Positions 48,623-58,520 are shown, counted from the first letter of the stretch. The stretch is 64,000 nucleotides of DNA from Streptomyces sp. NRRL S-350 (GCF_000719705.1 NZ_JOHO01000034.1:25533-89532); one strand, 5' to 3'. Notes: generated by a model not told the origin, from the letters alone. A program made the numbers and translations.

Positions 48623-51600
48623 TCACCCTCCGAATTCCGCGGCATTCCCGGCCCGCCTCCCGGGGCGGTCGGCGCACGCAAAAGCGGCGGGCCCGCGTCC
48701 GAGGACGCGGGCCCGCCGCCGAAGCCCGTTGAGCTCCGCCCAGGCGGTGTAGCGCTCCTCCGGGGTGGCGCCCTCGGGGCCGCAGGCCAGGATGTCGGCG
48801 GTCAGCGCCGCGTGGGCCGCGAAGAGGTCCTCGCGGATCGCGGCCCGGGCCATCGACGACCAGCGGTCGGTGCGGGGCAGTTCGATGATGCGGTCGAGCA
48901 GGTGCGAGATCTGCAGGCGGTCGCCCAGGTCGTAGTAGAGCTCGGCGACCTCGGCGACGTCCTTGCCGGAGCGGTCGGCGACCTCGGTGATGTCCAGGGT
49001 CGGGAAGACCGAGGAGAGGCCGGCGATCCGGGTGGCCAGTTCCTCCGGCACGCCGGCCGCGGCCAGTTCGCCGTGGACCGAGTCGAACCAGACCTGGTCC
49101 TCGCCGCGCAGCGGCTTGGGCAGCGAGCCCCAGACCTGGTTGACCCGGTCGTGGAAGAACGCGATGGTGCCGGCGATGTCGAGCGGCTGGCGGCGGTTGT
49201 TGAGCATCCACCGGGTGGCGCGCTCGACCAGGCGGCGCGAGTGCAGGCGCATCTTGGTCTGCACCCGGGCCGGGACCTGGTTGTCCAGGCCCGCGATCTC
49301 GCCCCAGATCTCCTCCAGGCCGAAGACGGCCCGCGCGGCGGTGTGCGTGCGGGCGATCTCCTCGTAGGTCGCGCCGGTCTCCTCCTTGAGCCGGAAGGCG
49401 AAGGTGCAGCCACCGCGGTTGATCGAGTCGTTGACGATCAGCGTGGTGATGATCTCGCGGCGCAGCGCGTGGTTGTCGATCGCGTCGGCGAACCGGGACC
49501 GCAGGGCGCTCGGGAAGTACCCGTGCAGCGTGGCGCGGAAGTACGGGTCGTCGGGCAGGTCGGTGGCGAGCAGCTCGTCGGCCAGGATGATCTTGGTGTA
49601 GGCGAGCAGGACGGACATCTCGGGCTGGGAGAGCCCGCGGCCGTTCTGCTGGCGCTCACGGATCTGCCGCTCGGTGGGCAGGAACTCCAGGCCGCGGTCG
49701 AGCCGGCCGGCGGCCTCGAACCGGTTGATCATCCGGGAGTGGACGTTGACCATGCTGTGCGCCTGGGCGACGGCGTTGGCCAGCACCACGTTCTGCGCGT
49801 AGTTGTTGCGCAGCACCAGGTGGCCGACCTCGTCGGTCATCTCGGCCAGCAGGGCGTTGCGCTGCTTGACCGTCATGTCGCCCTCGGCGACGACCTGGTT
49901 GAGCAGGATCTTGATGTTGACCTCGTGGTCCGAGGTGTCCACACCGGCGGAGTTGTCGATCGCGTCGGTGTTGATCCAGCCGCCGGTGCCCTCCGGGCCG
50001 CCGGAGGCCGCGTACTCGATGCGGCCCAGCTGGGTGCAGCCGAGGTTGCCGCCCTCGCCGATGACCCGGGCCCGGACCTGCTCGCCGTTGACGCGGATGG
50101 CGTCGTTGGACTTGTCGCCGACCTCGGCGTTGGTCTCGGTGGAGGACTTGACGTAGGTGCCGATGCCGCCGTTCCAGAACAGGTCGACGGGCGCCTGCAG
50201 GATCGCCTTCATCAGGTCGGCCGGGGTCAGCTTGGCCGCCTCGACGCCGAGGGCGGCCCGGACCTGCGGGGTCAGCTGGATCGCCTTCGCCGAGCGCGGG
50301 TACACCCCGCCGCCGGCCGAGATCAGCGACCGGTCGTAGTCGTCCCAGGAGCTGCGCGGCAGGTCGAAGAGGCGACGGCGCTCGGCGTACGAGGTGGCCG
50401 CGTCCGGGTTCGGATCGAGGAAGATGTGGCGGTGGTCGAAGGCGGCGACCAGGCGGATGTGCTCGCTGAGCAGCATGCCGTTGCCGAAGACGTCGCCGGA
50501 CATGTCGCCGATGCCGATGACGGTGAAGTCCTCGGTCTGGGTGTCGACGCCGAGTTCGCGGAAGTTGCGCTTCACCGACTCCCAGGCGCCGCGGGCGGTG
50601 ATGCCCATGCCCTTGTGGTCGTAGCCGGCCGAGCCGCCGGAGGCGAACGCGTCGCCCAGCCAGAAGCCGTACGACTCCGCGACGCCGTTGGCGATGTCGG
50701 AGAAGGTCGCGGTGCCCTTGTCGGCGGCGACGACCAGGTAGGTGTCGTCCTCGTCGTGGCGGACCACGTCGGCCGGGTGCACGACCTCGCCGCCGACCAG
50801 GTTGTCGGTGATGTCCAGCAGCGCCGAGATGAAGGTCTTGTACGAGGAGATGCCCTCGGCCAGCCAGGCGTCGCGGTCCACCGACGGGTCGGGCAGCTGC
50901 TTGGCGACGAAGCCGCCCTTGGCGCCGACCGGCACGATGACGGTGTTCTTGACCATCTGCGCCTTGACCAGGCCCAGGATCTCGGTGCGGAAGTCCTCGC
51001 GCCGGTCGGACCAGCGCAGGCCGCCGCGGGCGACCTTGCCGAAGCGCAGGTGCACGCCCTCGACCTGCGGCGAGTAGACCCAGATCTCGAACGCCGGACG
51101 CGGCGCCGGCAGGTCGGGGACCGCCTTCGGGTCGAACTTCATCGACACGTAGGAGTGCCACTCGCCGTCGCCGGCGCGCTGGAAGAAGTTGGTCCGCAGG
51201 GTGGCCTTGATGAGGTTCAGGAAGGACCGCAGGATGCGGTCCTCGTCCAGCGAGACGACCTCGTCGAGCGCGCCGGACAGCTCCTCCAGGATGCCCTCGG
51301 TCAGCTCCAGGGCGCCCGACCGGTGGCTCGGGCTCAGCCGGGCCTCGAACAGGTTGACCAGCAGGCGGGTGGTGTGGGTGTTGTTGCGGAGCGCGTCCTC
51401 CATGTAGTCCTGGGAGAACGTGGAGCCCGCCTGGCGCAGGTACTTGGCGTACGCGCGGAGCATCATCGCCTGGCGCCAGGTCAGTCCGGCGGTCAGCACC
51501 AGCTCGTTGAAGCCGTCGTTCTCGGCCTTGCCGGTCCAGGTGGCCGCGAAGGTGTCCTGGAAGCGCTCGCGGGCCTCGTCGGTGAGCTCGGTGGCCTCGC

Positions 51601-53545
51601 GCAGCTTCAGGCCGAAGTCGTACACCCACGCGGTGGTGCCGTCGGAGCGGCGCAGCGCGTACGGGTGCTCGTCCAGCACCTCGACGCCCAGGCGCTGGAG
51701 CACCGGCAGGACCTCGGTGAGCGAGATCGGGCCGCCGACCCGGTAGATCTTGAAGCGGCGGTCGTCGTGGCCGGCACCGACCGGCTGGTACAGGTTGAGG
51801 CGGAAGTCGCCCTCGCCGTGCAGCGCCTCGATCTGCTTGATGTCGGCGACGGCGGTGCGCGGCGGGAAGTCGGCGCGGTAGCCGTCGGGGAAGGCGTTGG
51901 CGTACTTGTGGCCGAGTTCGGCGGCCTTCTCCTCGCCCAGCTCCAGGTGCAGCTGGTCGTGGAAGCCGTCCATCCAGAACCGGGCGGCCTCGGCCAGGCG
52001 GTTCTCGATCCGCTCGATGTCGGTGTCGGTGAGCTTCGGCAGCGCGGTGCCCGGGGCGACCCGGACCACGAAGTGCAGGCGGGTCAGCACCGACTCGGTG
52101 GCGTACACCGTGTAGTCGATGGTGGCGCCGTTCAGCTCTTCCTTGAGGATGTCGGTGAGCAGCAGCCGGATGCGGGTGGTGTAGCGGTCGCGCGGCAGGT
52201 AGATGAACGCCGAGAAGTAGCGCCCGTACTCGTCCTGGCGCAGGAAGAGGCGCAGCTTACGGCGCTCCTGCAGGTAGAGCACGCTGGTGGCGATGGAGAG
52301 CAGTTCGGAGGCCGGGGTCTGGAAGATCTCGTCCCGGGGGAAGGTCTCCATGATCTGCAGGAGGTCGCGGCCGTCGTGGCTCTCGCTGGAGAAGCCGGAC
52401 TCGTCCAGCACTTCCTGGACCTTGCGGCGCACGACCGGGATGCGGGTGACCGACTCGGTGTAGGCGGCCGAGGAGAACAGGCCGAGGAAGCGGCGCTCGC
52501 CGATCGGTTCGCCGGCGGCGTTGAACTTCTTGACGCCGACGTAGTCCAGGTAGGCCGGGCGGTGCACGGTGGAGCGGCTGTTGGCCTTGGTGAGGACGAG
52601 CAGCTTCTTCTCGTGGGCCTTGGCGCGCACCGGCGCGGAGAGGCGGCCGAAGGCCTCGCTGACCGAGTGGTGGCGGTCGTCGTGGCTGTGCGGGTCGGCG
52701 CGCAGGATGCCCAGGCCGGTCCCGGCGACGGCCTTGAGGACCTCCTCGCCCTCGTGCTCGACGAGGTCGTACTCGCGGTAGCCGAGGAAGGTGAAGTGGT
52801 CGTCGGCGAGCCAGCGCATCAGCTCCCAGGCCTCGCCGACCTCCTGCTCGGGCAGGCCGGTCGGGGGCTGCTCGGCCAGCTCGTCGGCCAGGCGCAGCGC
52901 GCTCTCGCGCATCTTGCCCCAGTCCTCGACGACCTCGCGGACGTCGCCGAGCACGCGGCGCAGGTTGGTCTCGATGGTGCGCAGGTCGTCGCGGTCGGTC
53001 TCGCGGTCGATCTCGATGTGCATCCACGACTCGACGGTCGCGTCGGCCGGCCACTCGGTGCCGGCGGCCTGGCTGCGGGAGCAGGCGTCGACGTCGAGGA
53101 TCTCCAGCAGCTTGCCGGTGATGTCACGGCGGACGAGCAGCTGGGGGTGGATCACGAGGTGGATCGCGCGGTCCTGGCGGGAGAGCTCGTTGGTGACGGA
53201 GTCGACCAGGAAGGGCATGTCGTCGGTGACCACCTCGACCACCGTGTGGCCGCAGGACCAGCCGTTCTCCTCGACCGAGGGGGTGTGGACCCGCACCTCG
53301 GCAGTGCCCTGGGGGCGCTTGAGGCCCAGGCGGTAGTGGGAGGCTGCCGCGCCGTAGACGTCGACCGGGTCGAGGTCGACCAGGTCCTCGGGCGCGGTGT
53401 GGAGGTAGTAGTGGTGCAGGTACGCGGTCAGAGCACCGTTGCTCAGACCCTCCCCCGGCGCCGCTCCCCCCACCTGGCTGTTCTCAGCGGCTGCGGCTGC
53501 CTTCTTGAGCAGTTCGGCCTTGGCTGCGTCCAGCTTGGTCTGCAT
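48623..53545 (-). CDS. gdhB: Large NAD-specific glutamate dehydrogenase, with C-terminal read-through extension
   Basis: A 1640-residue member of the 180-kDa NAD-GDH class known from S. clavuligerus, deaminating glutamate to 2-oxoglutarate. N-terminal ACT-like regulatory regions (about 1-700) precede the catalytic core, with KVARGGLRWSDRREDFRTEILGL split over the substrate site, GAKGGFV (catalytic-region Lys) and ITARGAWESVKR. The C-terminal helical part has GLSQPEMSVLLAYTK. ATG at 53545 has AGGAG eight bases upstream. Oddity: the frame continues through a 17-bp terminator hairpin (48684-48719) and its T-run before stopping, adding about 35 residues of basic low-complexity sequence (see findings). 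Confidence 0.92.
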   Translation of the reverse strand: MQTKLDAAKAELLKKAAAAAENSQVGGAAPGEGLSNGALTAYLHHYYLHTAPEDLVDLDPVDVYGAAASHYRLGLKRPQGTAEVRVHTPSVEENGWSCGHTVVEVVTDDMPFLVDSVTNELSRQDRAIHLVIHPQLLVRRDITGKLLEILDVDACSRSQAAGTEWPADATVESWMHIEIDRETDRDDLRTIETNLRRVLGDVREVVEDWGKMRESALRLADELAEQPPTGLPEQEVGEAWELMRWLADDHFTFLGYREYDLVEHEGEEVLKAVAGTGLGILRADPHSHDDRHHSVSEAFGRLSAPVRAKAHEKKLLVLTKANSRSTVHRPAYLDYVGVKKFNAAGEPIGERRFLGLFSSAAYTESVTRIPVVRRKVQEVLDESGFSSESHDGRDLLQIMETFPRDEIFQTPASELLSIATSVLYLQERRKLRLFLRQDEYGRYFSAFIYLPRDRYTTRIRLLLTDILKEELNGATIDYTVYATESVLTRLHFVVRVAPGTALPKLTDTDIERIENRLAEAARFWMDGFHDQLHLELGEEKAAELGHKYANAFPDGYRADFPPRTAVADIKQIEALHGEGDFRLNLYQPVGAGHDDRRFKIYRVGGPISLTEVLPVLQRLGVEVLDEHPYALRRSDGTTAWVYDFGLKLREATELTDEARERFQDTFAATWTGKAENDGFNELVLTAGLTWRQAMMLRAYAKYLRQAGSTFSQDYMEDALRNNTHTTRLLVNLFEARLSPSHRSGALELTEGILEELSGALDEVVSLDEDRILRSFLNLIKATLRTNFFQRAGDGEWHSYVSMKFDPKAVPDLPAPRPAFEIWVYSPQVEGVHLRFGKVARGGLRWSDRREDFRTEILGLVKAQMVKNTVIVPVGAKGGFVAKQLPDPSVDRDAWLAEGISSYKTFISALLDITDNLVGGEVVHPADVVRHDEDDTYLVVAADKGTATFSDIANGVAESYGFWLGDAFASGGSAGYDHKGMGITARGAWESVKRNFRELGVDTQTEDFTVIGIGDMSGDVFGNGMLLSEHIRLVAAFDHRHIFLDPNPDAATSYAERRRLFDLPRSSWDDYDRSLISAGGGVYPRSAKAIQLTPQVRAALGVEAAKLTPADLMKAILQAPVDLFWNGGIGTYVKSSTETNAEVGDKSNDAIRVNGEQVRARVIGEGGNLGCTQLGRIEYAASGGPEGTGGWINTDAIDNSAGVDTSDHEVNIKILLNQVVAEGDMTVKQRNALLAEMTDEVGHLVLRNNYAQNVVLANAVAQAHSMVNVHSRMINRFEAAGRLDRGLEFLPTERQIRERQQNGRGLSQPEMSVLLAYTKIILADELLATDLPDDPYFRATLHGYFPSALRSRFADAIDNHALRREIITTLIVNDSINRGGCTFAFRLKEETGATYEEIARTHTAARAVFGLEEIWGEIAGLDNQVPARVQTKMRLHSRRLVERATRWMLNNRRQPLDIAGTIAFFHDRVNQVWGSLPKPLRGEDQVWFDSVHGELAAAGVPEELATRIAGLSSVFPTLDITEVADRSGKDVAEVAELYYDLGDRLQISHLLDRIIELPRTDRWSSMARAAIREDLFAAHAALTADILACGPEGATPEERYTAWAELNGLRRRARVLGRGPAAFACADRPGRRAGNAAEFGG
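48684..48719 (-). terminator. Rho-independent terminator lying inside the gdhB frame
   Basis: A 17-bp perfect stem (GCGGCGGGCCCGCGTCC / GGACGCGGGCCCGCCGC) followed on the minus strand by TTTTGC. It is a textbook terminator, but it precedes the only in-frame stop (48623-48625). Confidence 0.75.
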
Positions 53546-53794
53546 GACTTCTTGGCTCCTGTCGCGCGCCGTTGCGTGACTCGGTGGTGTGTGGATGTAC
53601 ACCGACGGGTCAGCCGCAATCCTGCCGCACCATCCGACTGAAAGGGGCTCATGGCACGCATGAAACGTCCTCCCAGTGGGTAGGACGTCTCGTTCGTCCT
53701 GCAAGCCACCCGACGACGCCTGCCAGCGTAACCGGATCAATCGAAGGTGGACAGGGACAGTGAGGCGCAAAGCTGAGGGATGTCGGGTCCGTCC

Positions 53795-53809
53795 TGGACA
53801 GCTTGTCCA
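53795..53809. promoter_or_regulatory. Inverted repeat between pruA and gdhB
   Basis: TGGACA-GCT-TGTCCA, perfect 6+6, in the 299-bp gap. It is 36 bp past the pruA stop and 250 bp upstream of gdhB. It could be an operator or a weak hairpin. A second hairpin, ACGTCCT...AGGACGT, lies at 53665-53687 in the gdhB upstream region. Confidence 0.35.
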
Positions 53810-53844
53810 AACCGGAGCCTCATATTCACCCTAGGTCCTCGCCA

Positions 53845-55476
53845 TCAGCCCATGTGCGGGTATCGGTGCTGCGTGGGCGGCACGAAGGACTCCTTGATCG
53901 ACCGGGCCGAGGTCCAGCGCAGGAGGTTCTGCGCCGCGCCGGCCTTGTCGTTGGTGCCGGAGGCCCGACCCCCGCCGAAGGGCTGCTGGCCGACGACGGC
54001 GCCGGTCGGCTTGTCGTTGACGTAGAAGTTGCCGGCCGCGAAGCGCAGCTCCTCGACGGCCTGGGCGATGGCGTAACGATCCTGCGCGATCACCGAACCG
54101 GTCAGGCCGTACGGGGCGCCGCGGTCGACCCGGTCGAGCACGTCGTCCCAGCGGGAGTCCTCGTACACGTGGACGGCGAGGATCGGGCCGAAGTACTCGG
54201 TGTGGAACATCTCGCCCCGGTGGTCGGAGGAGACCAGGACGGTCGGCCGGACGAACCAGCCGATCGCGTCGTCGTACTGGCCGCCCGCCGCCAGCTCCAC
54301 CGTCGGATCGGCCTTGGCACGCTCGATGGCGTCCCGGTTCTTCTCGAACGCGCGCCGGTCGATCAGGGCGCCCATGAAGTTCGACAGGTCGGTCACGTCG
54401 CCCACCGCGAGCGCGTCCACCTCGGCCAGGAAGTCGTCCTTGATCCGCTGCCAGAGGCTGCGCGGCAGGTAGGCGCGGGAGAGCGCCGAGCACTTCTGGC
54501 CCTGGTACTCGAAGGCGCCGCGGATCAGCGCGGTCTTGAGGATCTCCGGATCGGCGGAGCGGTGGGCCAGCAGGAAGTCCTTGCCGCCGGTCTCGCCGAC
54601 GATCCTCGGGTAGCTTCGGTATCCGCCGATGTTGGCGCCGATGGTCTGCCACAGGGACTGGAAGGTGGCGGTGGAGCCGGTGAAGTGCAGCCCGGCGAGC
54701 GCCGGGTCGGCCAGGGCGACCGGGGAGACCTGGAGGCCGTCGCCGGTCACCAGGTTGATCACGCCGGGCGGCAGGCCGGCCGCCTCCAGCAGCCGCATCA
54801 GGTGGTGGGCGGCCAGGGTCTGGGTCGGCGCGGGCTTCCAGACCACGGTGTTGCCCATCAGCGCGGGGGCGGTGGGCAGGTTGCCGGCGATCGCGGTGAA
54901 GTTGAACGGCGTGACCGCGTAGACGAAGCCCTCCAACGGGCGGTGGTCGGTGCGGTTCCACACGCCGGGCGAGGACAGCGGCTGGTCGGCCAGGATCTGC
55001 CGGGCGAAGTGGACGTTGAACCGCCAGAAGTCGATCAGCTCGCAGGCGGAGTCGATCTCGGCCTGCTGCGCGGTCTTGGACTGGCCGAGCATGGTCGCCG
55101 CGTTGAGCGTCTCCCGCCAGGGCCCGGCCAGCAGGTCGGCGGCGCGCAGGAAGACCGCCGCACGGTCGTCGAAGGACAGCGAGCGCCACTGCCGTCCGGC
55201 GGCCAGCGCCGCGTCCACCGCCGCGCGGGCGTCCTCCCGGGTGGCGTTGCCCAGCACGCCCAGCTTGGCCGCGTGGTGGTGCGGCTGGACGACCTCGGTC
55301 CGCTCGCCGCCCCCGAAGCGCTGCTCGCCGCCGATGGTCATCGGCAGCGGGACCGGCTCGGCCGACAGCTCGTCCAGCCGCCGCACCAGCCGGTCCCGCT
55401 CGGGGCTCCCGGGCGCGTACGCGTGCACCGGCTCGTTGACCGGGGTCGGCACCTCGGTGACTGCGTCGATGGGCAT
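53845..55476 (-). CDS. pruA: Delta-1-pyrroline-5-carboxylate dehydrogenase
   Basis: A 543-residue aldehyde-dehydrogenase-superfamily enzyme oxidising glutamate semialdehyde to glutamate with NAD+, the last step of proline and part of arginine catabolism. The catalytic Cys is in FEYQGQKCSALSRAYLP and the Glu in VGETGGKDF; NAD-binding TGSTATFQSLW is present. It is monofunctional, with no PutA-type proline dehydrogenase domain, and no proline dehydrogenase gene is in the window. The ATG at 55476 has GGAG five bases upstream. gdhB lies 299 bp downstream on the same strand and would consume its product. Confidence 0.95.
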   Translation of the reverse strand: MPIDAVTEVPTPVNEPVHAYAPGSPERDRLVRRLDELSAEPVPLPMTIGGEQRFGGGERTEVVQPHHHAAKLGVLGNATREDARAAVDAALAAGRQWRSLSFDDRAAVFLRAADLLAGPWRETLNAATMLGQSKTAQQAEIDSACELIDFWRFNVHFARQILADQPLSSPGVWNRTDHRPLEGFVYAVTPFNFTAIAGNLPTAPALMGNTVVWKPAPTQTLAAHHLMRLLEAAGLPPGVINLVTGDGLQVSPVALADPALAGLHFTGSTATFQSLWQTIGANIGGYRSYPRIVGETGGKDFLLAHRSADPEILKTALIRGAFEYQGQKCSALSRAYLPRSLWQRIKDDFLAEVDALAVGDVTDLSNFMGALIDRRAFEKNRDAIERAKADPTVELAAGGQYDDAIGWFVRPTVLVSSDHRGEMFHTEYFGPILAVHVYEDSRWDDVLDRVDRGAPYGLTGSVIAQDRYAIAQAVEELRFAAGNFYVNDKPTGAVVGQQPFGGGRASGTNDKAGAAQNLLRWTSARSIKESFVPPTQHRYPHMG

Positions 55477-55652
55477 GGCGGCTCCGTCCTGCTGGCGGCT
55501 GGGCTGTCGGTCCAGCCTGACCAGCCACCGCCCGATCCGCCCGCTCAGACACGCGGACGGCGGACGTGGCGCCCGCCACTGCGGCGGCCCCGCCGGGCCG
55601 CCACCGGGCTGCCACCGGGCGGCGCCTGCGCCCCGCCCGGGCCCGGAAGCGC

Positions 55653-56309
55653 TCAGCCGGCGATCCGGCCCGCCAGCTCGACCGCCTCGGCCAGGGTGTC
55701 CACCACCGGGACGCCGACCGGCTCCAGCTTCTCCCGGGTGTGGGAGCCGCCGGTGTACAGCACCGCGTGGGCGCCCACGCTCAGCGCCGCCAGGGCGTCG
55801 TCCGCGGCGTCCCCGATGAGCACCGTACGGGCCGGGTCGACGTGCTCGCCGAGCGCGGCCAGGTGCCGGACCAGGTGCTCCGCCTTCTGCCCGCCGGCGG
55901 GGCCGCGGCGGCCGTCCACCCGCAGGAAGTCGCCGGCCAGGCCGAAGGTGTCGACCAGCGGCACCAGCTGCTCGTGCACGTACAGCGACAGCAGCGACTG
56001 GCTGTGCCCGGCCGCCCGCCACCCGGCGACCAGCTCGCGGGCGCCGTCGGTCAGCCCGCAGGCCGCGCTGAGCTCGCGGTAGCGGTCGTGGAAGGCGTCG
56101 TCCAGCTTCAGCCACTCCTCCGGGGAGGGCTGCCGGCCGAGCAGTCGCTGGTAGAACCGCGGGATCGGGATCTCGTACTGCTCCCGGTACTCCTGCAGGC
56201 TCATCGGCCCGACGCCGATGGTCGCGAAGGCGGCGTTGCTCGCCCCGAGCACCGCCTCCATGTCGTGGAAGAGAGTGCCGTTCCAATCCCAAACGATGTG
56301 AGTGCGCAC
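55653..56309 (-). CDS. HAD-superfamily hydrolase
   Basis: A 218-residue HAD phosphatase-like protein. Motif I is DWNGTLFHD with the nucleophile Asp8; the usual second Asp (DxD) is Asn10. Motif II may be the Ser in SLLSLYV, motif III is a Lys around GGQKAEHL and motif IV is LIGDAADDALAA. A helical cap lies at about 20-90. Phosphoglycolate- or beta-phosphoglucomutase-like substrates are typical, but the Asn makes the activity uncertain. GTG at 56309 puts motif I at the N-terminus as usual; ATG at 56360 is the alternative. It stands between pruA and a DUF6912-like gene. Confidence 0.8.
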   Translation of the reverse strand: MRTHIVWDWNGTLFHDMEAVLGASNAAFATIGVGPMSLQEYREQYEIPIPRFYQRLLGRQPSPEEWLKLDDAFHDRYRELSAACGLTDGARELVAGWRAAGHSQSLLSLYVHEQLVPLVDTFGLAGDFLRVDGRRGPAGGQKAEHLVRHLAALGEHVDPARTVLIGDAADDALAALSVGAHAVLYTGGSHTREKLEPVGVPVVDTLAEAVELAGRIAG

Positions 56310-56397
56310 GAGGGACAACGGTAACGCCGGGCACCGACACGCCGGTAGGGCGGAGCTCACGCACCCGCCGCCCGGGCGGGGCGCCCGCCGCGGCCGC

Positions 56398-56907
56398 TCA
56401 CGCCAGCAGCGAGGGGATCTCCTGGGTGGCGAACCAGAGCAGGTCGTGGTCCTCGGCGCCGTCCACGGTGAACTGGGCGTCCTGGTCGCCGGTGTCGGCC
56501 GCGGCCACCGCGGCCACCGCCGCCGCGACGTCCGTGACCACCTCGCCGTCGGCCACGTCGGCGTGCACCGCGGCGGCCTTGGCCAGCCGCACCGGGCCGG
56601 CCAGCACCACCCGGCCGAGCGAGGCCTGGTCCTGGTACTCGTCGCCCGGGAAGGGCCGCACGGCGGTGTCGGCCACGTCCAGCGCCACCACGACCCGGCG
56701 GCGCGGGGCGTCCGGGTCGGCGGCCAGCAGCCTCAGGGAGGCCTGCGCGGCCCGGTTCAGCGCCGCGTACTCCAGCTCCTCGATGTCGTCGCTGACGTAC
56801 CACTCGCGCAGCGCGGGCGTCACGGCGTACGCCGCCGACTCCTCCAGGGCGCCGCCCTCGTGGGCCGCCGCCAGACCGGTCAGGGTGGTGGGCACGTACA
56901 CGCGCAT
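56398..56907 (-). CDS. Conserved actinobacterial protein (DUF6912-like)
   Basis: A 169-residue soluble protein of unknown function, conserved in actinobacteria. It begins MRVYVPTTLTGLA with AAYAVTPALREWY and EELEYAALNRAAQASLRLL, then RRRVVVALDVADT. The C-terminal third is acidic, ending DLLWFATQEIPSLLA. The assignment to DUF6912 is from memory of the opening motif. GGAGAG precedes the ATG by eight to nine bases. It lies 88 bp upstream of the HAD gene on the same strand and may be co-transcribed. Confidence 0.72.
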   Translation of the reverse strand: MRVYVPTTLTGLAAAHEGGALEESAAYAVTPALREWYVSDDIEELEYAALNRAAQASLRLLAADPDAPRRRVVVALDVADTAVRPFPGDEYQDQASLGRVVLAGPVRLAKAAAVHADVADGEVVTDVAAAVAAVAAADTGDQDAQFTVDGAEDHDLLWFATQEIPSLLA

Positions 56908-57025
56908 CGGTGGCACTCTCCGGTTCGGTCCAGCGGGGTTCGTCCAGCGGCACAGATTCTCCAGCGCCCCAAGAATAAGCTCCGCCGGGCCGCCGTGATC
57001 ACCTCCGGTCCGGCTTTCCGGCCGT

Positions 57026-58177
57026 TCACCGGGCGGCCCGCAGCGCCTCCCGACCGGTCCGCAGGGCGCTCTCCAGGACGGCACCGCGGCGGGCCGGGTC
57101 CATCATGTTCGGGCCCATCACCGCGAGGTCCGCCAGGGTCGGCGCGAGCAGCCGCACCCGGACGCCCTCGGCCCGCAGCAGCGCGGCCTCGCGCATCAGC
57201 TGGCGGGTGACGGCCCGGCGGTAGCGGCTGACCAGCTGCGCCAGCACGCCGCGCGGGCGGTCCCGTTCGCGCCACTCGCGCAGGGCGGCCAGGGTGTCGC
57301 GCCCGCGCCCGGCCGGGCCGGACCGCTCGGGCCGGTCGGCGCGCCCGGGCCGCGGGTCCAGCCGCAGGGCCATCGGGGCGAGCACGTACACCTCGTCCAG
57401 GCCGCGGCCGAGCATCAGGTCGGCGTTGGTGGCCGACCAGCAGCCGCCGTCCACGTACGCCGAGCCGTCCAGGCGCACCGGCGCGAACCAGCCGGGGATC
57501 GCGCAGGAGGCCATCACGGCGTCCGCGACCGCGACCGCCGGGGCGTCCGGATCACCGAAGACCACCCGGCGGCCGTTGCGGTAGTCCACGGCGGCCACCC
57601 GCAGCGGTGAGCCCGGCGCCGCGGTGTCCGCGGGGTCGCAGCCGGCGTCCGCCGCCGGGGTCTGCCAGCCGCCCGCGCCGTGCAGGCCGCGCACCAGCTC
57701 GCCCACCGGCTCCAGCGAGCCGCGGCCGTGCGGCGCCATCGCCGAGACCATGGTCAGCAGCGGGTAGTCGCGCGGGTGCCGGACGGCGTCGCGCAGCAGG
57801 CCGGGCGAGCCGATGCCGGCCCGGGGCCGCAGCGGCAGCCCGCCGCCGACGGCGGTGTCGTAGTCGAAGACCACCCCGGCCAGCGGGCCGTCGGTGATCG
57901 GCAGGCCGCGCTGGTGGTCGCGCAGCTCCTCGGGCCGGACTCCGCCCGCCAGCAGCGCGGCCAGGATCGCGCCCGCCGAGGTGCCGAGCAGGACGTCGGC
58001 GCCGCCCGGCTGATGCCCGGTGGCCTCCTCGACGGCGCACAGCGCGCCGACCGTCCAGGCCGCGCCGAGCATCCCGCCGCCGCCCAGCACCAGGCCGCGC
58101 CGGGGCGCGCCCCCGGCGGGCGGGGCGGTGCCCTCGGCCGCGGGGACCGGAACCGCTGCTGCTACCCGTGTCGTCAT
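57026..58177 (-). CDS. Patatin-like phospholipase (RssA-type)
   Basis: A 383-residue patatin-domain hydrolase. The oxyanion loop is GGGGMLGAAW, the nucleophile Ser is in GTSAG (about 65-69) and the dyad Asp is in VDGGCWSATN. These define a Ser-Asp lipid acylhydrolase. No signal peptide is seen, so it is probably cytoplasmic or peripheral. The C-terminus has a segment LADLAVMGPNMMDP typical of actinobacterial members. The substrate is not known. ATG at 58177 follows weak purines. It is divergent from the Rv3235-like gene. Confidence 0.87.
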   Translation of the reverse strand: MTTRVAAAVPVPAAEGTAPPAGGAPRRGLVLGGGGMLGAAWTVGALCAVEEATGHQPGGADVLLGTSAGAILAALLAGGVRPEELRDHQRGLPITDGPLAGVVFDYDTAVGGGLPLRPRAGIGSPGLLRDAVRHPRDYPLLTMVSAMAPHGRGSLEPVGELVRGLHGAGGWQTPAADAGCDPADTAAPGSPLRVAAVDYRNGRRVVFGDPDAPAVAVADAVMASCAIPGWFAPVRLDGSAYVDGGCWSATNADLMLGRGLDEVYVLAPMALRLDPRPGRADRPERSGPAGRGRDTLAALREWRERDRPRGVLAQLVSRYRRAVTRQLMREAALLRAEGVRVRLLAPTLADLAVMGPNMMDPARRGAVLESALRTGREALRAAR

Positions 58178-58520
58178 GCCGACCGCCCGTCGTCGTGGGG
58201 GCGGCTGCTCCGCTCCCCGCGGTACCCGGTCAGGCTCCGATGGTGCGCGCGGATGCGGCACGGCGCAATGCGGGCGGCCGCCCGCCGACCACCCGGTCCG
58301 CCCAGCCGGAACGTCCCCTTTCGGACCGTACGGCCCGTCCCCGCACGTCAACCGGGCGCCCCACGGACACCGCGCGAAGCCGCCGCCGCACTGGCCGCCT
58401 CACCCGGATAGGTGAAATCCCGATCGCGCCCCGACCGCGCCGCAAACACCTTGCCGCTTCCCGGCGGGCGCCCCCAGCCTGGACCCGTCCGTACCCGCAC
58501 CACCCAGTCGAGGAGCCGCC
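58178..58520. other. Divergent region, patatin / Rv3235-like
   Basis: 343 bp with no gene seen and no promoter placed confidently. Confidence 0.5.

Noticed and set aside
48590..53641. 1683-codon plus-strand open frame opposite gdhB
   Set aside because: Antisense shadow with low-complexity Val/Gly/Asp/His-rich translation; gdhB on the other strand is unambiguous.
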